Positions 58,951-64,000 of a stretch of 64,000 nucleotides of DNA are shown one piece after another. Made by a program: the position numbers and the translations under genes. Position 1 is the first letter of the stretch, and the number at the start of each line of letters is the position of its first letter. The notes under the pieces were generated by a model, which searched no databases, had not been told where the DNA came from, and saw only the letters and a program-made list of their open reading frames with translations. The stretch comes from Catonella morbi ATCC 51271 (lineage in GTDB: Bacteria; Bacillota; Clostridia; Lachnospirales; Lachnospiraceae): assembly GCF_000160035.2 (NCBI RefSeq), contig NZ_KI535367.1:435088-499087 (forward strand). Direction: 5' to 3'.

Positions 58951-59646
58951 TTATAATTCTTTAATTAACTCAGTCATAAGCTTCACAGTATGCTCTATTG
59001 CCTTCATTTCAAATTCGCTATAATCCACCTTGGCACTGCCGTCAGCCTTGTCTGAGATTGCCCTGACTATAATAAAAGGGACGTGGTTTAGGTAAGCTGC
59101 ATGAGCTATGCCACAGCCTTCCATTTCAGTACAGTATCCATTAAATTTTTCTACCAGCCATTCTTTCTTATCCTTTTTATTTATAAACTGGTCACCGCTA
59201 ACCACCCTGCCTATAAAGCATTTGATATCAGGATTTACTCTTTCACAGATTTCTTTAGCTTTTGTGGCTAATTCACCGTCTGCAACAAAGGTTGAGGTTT
59301 TCATTCTCGGTATAACACCTTCTTCATAGCCAAAACCCGTCACATCAAAATCGTGGTAAAGTGCATCATTTGAAATAACAATATCTCCTACATTTAATTC
59401 ACTGTATAGACCTCCCGCAACTCCCGTATTTATAACTCTGTCCACCTTATAATCATCAATCAGAATCTGGGTGCAGACTGCGGCATTTACCTTGCCTATT
59501 CCGCTTCTGACCACCACTACATCTTTACCACAGAGTTTCCCATTTAGGAAGTCCATACTTGCTTTAGAAGCTTTCTCTGCTTTTGTCATTTCAGCTTTCA
59601 ACTTAGCTACTTCCTCTTCCATAGCCCCGATTATACCTATAACCAT
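58951..59646 (-). CDS. mtnN: 5'-methylthioadenosine/S-adenosylhomocysteine nucleosidase
   Basis: 231 residues. It starts MVIGIIGAMEEEVAKLK, with Glu12 as the conserved catalytic residue, and continues with VVVVRSGIGKVNAAVCTQ, NTGVAGGL and the active-site Asp in VRAISDKADGSA. It cleaves MTA and SAH to adenine and the thioribose, thereby recycling SAM-cycle products and controlling AI-2 precursor. AAGGAGA precedes the ATG. Followed upstream in the operon by the lipoprotein gene (9-bp gap), which lies on the same strand. Confidence 0.95.
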   Translation of the reverse strand: MVIGIIGAMEEEVAKLKAEMTKAEKASKASMDFLNGKLCGKDVVVVRSGIGKVNAAVCTQILIDDYKVDRVINTGVAGGLYSELNVGDIVISNDALYHDFDVTGFGYEEGVIPRMKTSTFVADGELATKAKEICERVNPDIKCFIGRVVSGDQFINKKDKKEWLVEKFNGYCTEMEGCGIAHAAYLNHVPFIIVRAISDKADGSAKVDYSEFEMKAIEHTVKLMTELIKEL

Positions 59647-59655
59647 TATCTCTCC

Positions 59656-60246
59656 TTATTTCTGCTTAAATGCCTTATTGAACCATCCGGCTCTTCCTTT
59701 AGATTCTTTATAGCTTTCTGACGAAGCATTATTCAAGAAGGATATTATATCCTCCGTTAGTTCTATTTTATAGAGTTTTGTACTTCCTCCCTCTTCAATA
59801 ATACTGAGATAGTTTTCATCAGCGGTAGTAAAACAGGTGAGACGGGAAACTCCGGGATAAAAACGATCCATACTGTCTACAAACTCAACCATATAGCCAT
59901 AACTGTCTCTCATAGCTGTATCATTATAATCTGACTGTTCTACCTCTATGCCTCTTATATCTTCCTTCTGAAAAAGATTTATCAGTTTTTCGGTCTCTTC
60001 CTGTTCCAAAGAATAACTGAGAGAGGCACCTTTCTTGTCAGCACTTAAAGCAGAAACCTTCACTTTAGAAATTTCACTTGCAAATAAAATATTGTCTAAC
60101 TTAACTGCTCCGTCAAGTTCTTTACTTTCAACAGTAAATTCATTTGAAAGCTTTATGCTTTCACTTTTATTCGAATCCTTACTCCCACAGGCAGCAAAAA
60201 TACCCATGGATAGAATAAGACAAAGTGTGATTATTTTACTTTTCAT
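59656..60246 (-). CDS. Lipoprotein of unknown function
   Basis: 196 residues. Residues 1-20 are a lipoprotein signal with lipobox FAAC (IITLCLILSMGIFAAC). The rest is soluble, extracytoplasmic, with a DUF5301-like pattern (LSYSLEQEETEKLINLFQKEDI) but not firmly assigned. It ends with a basic tail (KGRAGWFNKAFKQK). AAGGATGG precedes the ATG. It lies between the diguanylate cyclase and mtnN genes and is probably cotranscribed. Confidence 0.75.
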   Translation of the reverse strand: MKSKIITLCLILSMGIFAACGSKDSNKSESIKLSNEFTVESKELDGAVKLDNILFASEISKVKVSALSADKKGASLSYSLEQEETEKLINLFQKEDIRGIEVEQSDYNDTAMRDSYGYMVEFVDSMDRFYPGVSRLTCFTTADENYLSIIEEGGSTKLYKIELTEDIISFLNNASSESYKESKGRAGWFNKAFKQK

Positions 60247-60264
60247 ACACCATCCTTTTCTGTT

Positions 60265-62493
60265 TCAACCCATCAGCTTCATAGCCACTTTATTTTTTCC
60301 GGTTTTCTTTGCTTCGTAAAGCATTTCATCCGCCAAACTCATAATTTCAGACTTGGTGATAATATTATCCGGTTTTGCAATAGCAATACCTATACTTATA
60401 CTAAGTATCCCTAATTCCGTCTTTTCGTTTTTTATTCCCATTTCAAGAATTTCTTTTCTTATCTTTTCTCCTAATTCAAAATTTTCTTCAGAAGTAAGAC
60501 CTATGCAGGCACTTATAAATTCTTCTCCTCCAAAACGGGCTGCTATACCTCCACAGGCAATAATATTATTATTAATAACTCCCGCAACCTTCTTAAGTGC
60601 CTCATCACCCTCAAAATGTCCGTAAGTATCGTTATATTTCTTAAAATCATCTATATCGAACATAAATACACTGACAGTCTTTGATGATTTGTTCGCTTCT
60701 TTACGAAGCTCATGAAATTTTTCGGTAAATTCCCTTCTGTTACTTATCTGAGTAAGCGCATCAAGACCGGCTATCTTACTGAGCATATTGTTTGCTTCCT
60801 TCAGTTTTTCCTGTATTTCCTTATTCCTGTCTATCTCATCCTGCAACTTCTGAGAGTGAACAGCATTATTTAAAGCTATTACAAGATAAGGACGCAGTTC
60901 CCTCAAGAAATCTAAGGTTTCCTGACTGTAAGCTTTTTCATATCTGCTTTGAACTGAGTAAGCTCCTATAACCTTATCTCCGATACTAAGAGGAATGAAG
61001 AGGGCAGATTTCATATCTTCTTCGTCATCTGCGTGATAACCATCATCTATAGATTCAAATAAAGGTTTAAAGTCACTGTCTTCAGTACTGATTATCCGGT
61101 TATAAATACAACATCTTACAAGCGCACTTTCTTTTCTTGTCAGACTGATAGTAAATCCTGAGCCAATTACTCCCATATTATAGCTAAGAAGTGAACGTAA
61201 CTGATTCTTTTCATGCTCTGCAGCCAAAAATATGAACACATCTGTCGGAATCTTCTCCCTGATATTGTTATAAATAATGTTTACAACTTCATTTAAATCT
61301 GTTGAGGAAGTGAGCTTAATTCCTATCTCATGTATCATCTTTATTCTGTTATAGGCTTTCTGAAGCTCATCCTTATTCCTTATGGCTTCTTCTGCAACCA
61401 GCTTAAATTCCTCATTCTTATCTCCTTCAATATCTACTCTGTCACTGGCCTTAAGCAGATTTTCAATTATCTGAACCGAGTCTGCCTGCGCATTACGGCT
61501 CATCCTCATATTATTTTCAAGATATTCCCTGTATTTATTTTCTACTTCTTCTATCTTTTCAGTATTTCCCTTAGAAACATAATATTTTTTAAGACCGGTA
61601 TATATTACAGCCTCATCCATTGAATTCTCGTCTTTTTCAATGTTCTCAGCTTCAAGCAGTTCTTCTTCAAAAAACTCTAAATTCAGTTTATACCTGTCAC
61701 ATTCATCTATAAATGAGTATAAAACAACAGCCTTGTTAATAAGATTTATTTTTGCATACTCCATTGAATTAAGGTATTCCTCTTTAGCCTTATCAAAATT
61801 ATTCTTCCAAAAATGATAATGCATCATGCCTAAATAATAGGTATAGGAAACATTCGGATCAATACCTTTTACATCCATACTTTTAAGCTCAGTATATGTA
61901 TTTTCTATATCCTCAGAATTTGGATTATCCATTCTGGTTGTAGCTGTTAAAATATCAGATAATATATGAATCTTTTTCTCTTTAAACTTAAGATAATCCT
62001 TGTCTGAATATTCTATGTATTTAAAAGCAGATCTAAGATACTCCACTGCCTTGTCATATACCTCCAGGTTTAAGAAAATCAGACCGATATTCGCATAAGA
62101 TACAGGTAATGTATTTTTTAACCCATGCTCTTTTTCATTATTAATGGCACTATAATAATACTCTAAAGCCTTTACATATAATCCTAATAAAAAATACGCA
62201 TTGGCCATCATATTATAATCAAAGGACAAGATTTCCCATTCCTGAAGAATTCCGGCAATTTCAATAAGCTGACCGCATCTTCTGACCACTTCGGATGATT
62301 TGCCTGCACGGGAAAGCAGATACACTTTTGCGGTTTCAACGCTTGCCCTAAATACATGATCTTCCTTATATCTGTCTGCGGCTGTAAGCTCCTCAAGGAG
62401 TTCAGGCGCCTCATCCATATTAAACCCAATATCAGTTATAAGTCGTCGGTGAACATCCTCTGCCTTTAATGAAATATAAGTTTCTTTATCCAT
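60265..62493 (-). CDS. Diguanylate cyclase with TPR and GAF domains
   Basis: 742 residues, cytosolic. Residues 50-320 form tetratricopeptide-like repeats (ALEYYYSAINNEKEHGLKNT and others). A GAF domain follows (about 400-560; NIIYNNIREKIPTDVFIFLAAEHEK), a coiled coil, and C-terminal GGDEF (about 590-742) with LDALTQISNRREF, FDIDDFKKYNDTYGHFEGDEAL and an active site GGEEF motif in ARFGGEEFISA. It makes c-di-GMP, so it may link a bound ligand or protein signal to cell-surface behaviour. The start at ATG 62493 has AAGGG upstream; a TTG frame to 62556 is less likely. Confidence 0.9.
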   Translation of the reverse strand: MDKETYISLKAEDVHRRLITDIGFNMDEAPELLEELTAADRYKEDHVFRASVETAKVYLLSRAGKSSEVVRRCGQLIEIAGILQEWEILSFDYNMMANAYFLLGLYVKALEYYYSAINNEKEHGLKNTLPVSYANIGLIFLNLEVYDKAVEYLRSAFKYIEYSDKDYLKFKEKKIHILSDILTATTRMDNPNSEDIENTYTELKSMDVKGIDPNVSYTYYLGMMHYHFWKNNFDKAKEEYLNSMEYAKINLINKAVVLYSFIDECDRYKLNLEFFEEELLEAENIEKDENSMDEAVIYTGLKKYYVSKGNTEKIEEVENKYREYLENNMRMSRNAQADSVQIIENLLKASDRVDIEGDKNEEFKLVAEEAIRNKDELQKAYNRIKMIHEIGIKLTSSTDLNEVVNIIYNNIREKIPTDVFIFLAAEHEKNQLRSLLSYNMGVIGSGFTISLTRKESALVRCCIYNRIISTEDSDFKPLFESIDDGYHADDEEDMKSALFIPLSIGDKVIGAYSVQSRYEKAYSQETLDFLRELRPYLVIALNNAVHSQKLQDEIDRNKEIQEKLKEANNMLSKIAGLDALTQISNRREFTEKFHELRKEANKSSKTVSVFMFDIDDFKKYNDTYGHFEGDEALKKVAGVINNNIIACGGIAARFGGEEFISACIGLTSEENFELGEKIRKEILEMGIKNEKTELGILSISIGIAIAKPDNIITKSEIMSLADEMLYEAKKTGKNKVAMKLMG

Positions 62494-62568
62494 AATTTCC
62501 CTTACCCACCTGTTGCAATAAAGATTATATTCAGTATCTGATTTACTCTTCTCCAAATATATAATTTA

Positions 62569-62635
62569 TCCCAAATTATTCACGAAACAACTTGTGAAAC
62601 ATTCTAAAACAGTAATTTTTTATTTCGAATTACCC
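62569..62635 (-). repeat. Dispersed two-hairpin repeat, fragment F
   Basis: Starts with the family end TCCCAAATTATTCACGAAAC, then ACTTGTGAAACATTCT, and fades into non-matching sequence after about 65 bp; the second hairpin is missing. It lies upstream of the diguanylate cyclase gene. Confidence 0.6.
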
Positions 62636-62672
62636 GCAAAATGCTTATTAATATCGTTACCGGTTAAACTTC

Positions 62673-62703
62673 GGGCAGTAACCCTATGAATTACTGCCCT
62701 TTT
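62673..62703 (+). terminator. Terminator between thrS and the diguanylate cyclase gene
   Basis: GGGCAGTAA (62673-62681) pairs with TTACTGCCC (62691-62699) perfectly, followed by TTTT on the plus strand. It lies 8 bp downstream of thrS, which is read leftwards. Confidence 0.65.
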
Positions 62704-62710
62704 AAACTAA

Positions 62711-64000
62711 TTAAATTTCAGATATATCTTTTATAAGTTCCTGTGCCTTTGTATCCTGAAGCTTTCTTATCATCTTATAGAAGGTATCAAGAGGTACTCC
62801 ATGCATCTGCTGTTTCTGTCCGCGGACAGTAATTGATACAGTTCTTTCTTCTTTCTCTTTGTCGCCGACTACTATGATATAAGGATCCTTCATAAGCTTG
62901 AAGCCCTTAATTTTCTCGTTCATATTCTTATCATCATAGTTTGCTTCTACTCTTATGCCCATCTCATAGAGCGCATCTTCTATCTCTTTAGCATATTCAT
63001 TATGCTCGGTTCTGATAGGCACGATAGCAACCTGATAAGGAGATATCCAGAATGGGAATTCTCCCTTGTAGTTCTCTATAAGAATGCCTATAAATCTTTC
63101 AAATGAGCCAAAGATTGCTCTATGTATAACTACAGGTTCCTTTATAGTACCGTCGCTGTCCTGATAGGTAAGTTCAAAGTTATGCGGAAGTTGGAAGTCA
63201 AGCTGGATAGTGCCGCACTGCCATTCTCTTCCAAGAGCATCCTTCATCTGAAGGTCAATCTTAGGACCGTAGAAAGCTCCGTCACCTTCATTTACTTCGT
63301 AGCCGCCCTCACCGTATTTCTTATCAAGTATCTTCTTAAGAGCCGCTTCTGCACGATCCCATACCTCAATATCTCCCATAAAGTCTTCAGGACGTGTGGA
63401 AAGTTCTGCTCTGTAAGTAATACCGAAGGTACTGTAAATCTGGTCCGCAACCTCCATTACATCCGCAATTTCTTCTTCTATCTGAGATTCCATTACGAAG
63501 GTATGGTCATCATCCTGTCTGAATTCCTGAACTCTGAAAAGTCCGTTAAGCTGACCTGATTTTTCTTTTCTATGTATAACATCTATTTCATTATATCTGA
63601 TTGGAAGCTCCTTATAGGAATGAACCGTTCTCTTATAAGTAAGCATAGCATTAGGACAGTTCATAGGCTTGGCTGCAAAGGTAGAATCCGAATCCAGCTC
63701 TATGTTCTGTAAAGTTCTCTGTGTAAGGTCATCATCAAAGCCCGGTATGATAAACATATTGTTTACATAGTGAGCCCAGTGTCCGCTTATAAGCCAGAGC
63801 TTACGGTTGTTGATAATAGGGGCTGATATTTCCTGATAGCCATGTTTAACATGTATTTTTCTCCAGAAGTTAATAAGCTCCTGATAAAGTCTCCAGCCTC
63901 TTGGAAGCCAGTAAGGCATACCCGGTGCAGTCTCATTGAACATGAAAAGGTCAAGCTTTGGTCCAAGCTTCTTATGATCTCTTTCAAGGGCTTCTCTTAT
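62711..64000 (-). CDS. thrS: Threonyl-tRNA synthetase (partial, 5' end outside the window)
   Basis: The visible part is the catalytic core and anticodon-binding domain: RDHKKLGPKLDLFMFNETAPGMPYWLPRG (motif 1 region), MNCPNAML with the zinc Cys, motif 2 RVQEFRQDDDHTF, motif 3 (AIFGSFERFIGILIENYKGEFPFWISP) and the C-terminal HGTP domain VAIVPIRTEHNEYAKEIE. It charges threonine onto its tRNA. The frame is open to position 64000, and the TGS, editing domains and any T-box leader are outside. Length visible is 429 residues of about 640. Confidence 0.96.
   Translation of the reverse strand: MREALERDHKKLGPKLDLFMFNETAPGMPYWLPRGWRLYQELINFWRKIHVKHGYQEISAPIINNRKLWLISGHWAHYVNNMFIIPGFDDDLTQRTLQNIELDSDSTFAAKPMNCPNAMLTYKRTVHSYKELPIRYNEIDVIHRKEKSGQLNGLFRVQEFRQDDDHTFVMESQIEEEIADVMEVADQIYSTFGITYRAELSTRPEDFMGDIEVWDRAEAALKKILDKKYGEGGYEVNEGDGAFYGPKIDLQMKDALGREWQCGTIQLDFQLPHNFELTYQDSDGTIKEPVVIHRAIFGSFERFIGILIENYKGEFPFWISPYQVAIVPIRTEHNEYAKEIEDALYEMGIRVEANYDDKNMNEKIKGFKLMKDPYIIVVGDKEKEERTVSITVRGQKQQMHGVPLDTFYKMIRKLQDTKAQELIKDISEI

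Overview
The window is AT-rich, has dense short operons with strong Shine-Dalgarno sequences, and carries Firmicute-type gene neighbourhoods (dnaX/ybaB/recR, a glgB-glgC-glgD-glgA-glgP glycogen block, water-forming NADH oxidase, CvpA and YfbR families). I infer an anaerobic, low-GC member of the Clostridia, most likely Lachnospiraceae. The genus cannot be fixed from sequence reading alone. The last gene, thrS, runs off the right edge.

Layout. 1-3.1 kb: a leftward macro-domain/HTH gene followed by a von Willebrand A protein and an unknown protein. 3.1-7.4 kb: a PrpR-like regulator divergent from an M20 amidohydrolase and an MFS transporter. 7.4-9.3 kb: a zeta-toxin-like kinase with a small partner gene, behind a decayed second copy of the macro/HTH gene and the same promoter box. 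9.4-11.5 kb: an AAA/DUF4143 ATPase behind five 33-bp tandem promoter repeats, and a small acidic-tailed protein. 11.6-15.3 kb: a surface protein, an LHH-nuclease lipoprotein and a candidate immunity gene. 15.6-22.3 kb: metabolic genes (Fe-ADH, LCM/TcmP-type methyltransferase, uridine kinase, type Ic aspartate aminotransferase, NADH oxidase) separated by a dispersed structured repeat. 22.4-28.3 kb: a 1645-residue secreted GH85 endoglycosidase and a Big2 protein. 28.6-32.8 kb: response regulator, hflK, hflC and histidine kinase in one operon. 32.9-36 kb: tRNA-Ser(CGA) and an ECF sigma factor with a membrane beta-propeller partner. 36-38.4 kb: a divergent locus with a TPR/XRE regulator, a perfect 16-bp palindrome, a 46-residue exported peptide, a 26-residue peptide, a membrane protein and a secreted protein. 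It looks like an RRNPP-type peptide signalling system. 38.8-49 kb: housekeeping genes (GNAT, YfbR, CvpA, DUF5711-like, recR, ybaB, dnaX), with a 2.65-kb insertion between dnaX and ybaB flanked by a 27-bp direct repeat of the dnaX tail. 49.3-58.8 kb: glycogen synthesis and breakdown. 58.9-64 kb: mtnN, a lipoprotein, a TPR-GAF-GGDEF diguanylate cyclase and thrS.

The most interesting parts are the peptide-signalling locus (36.0-38.3 kb), the repeated macro/HTH cassette with different cargo (1-3 kb and 7.5-9.3 kb), the lipoprotein-toxin operon (11.6-15.3 kb), the tandem promoter array (9.39-9.54 kb), two families of palindromic mobile-like repeats, and the lysine-rich 220-residue N-terminal extension on glycogen synthase. 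Gene starts were moved from the longest reading frame to the codon with a proper ribosome binding site wherever the sequence decided it. Functions are by recognition of motifs; no database search was run.
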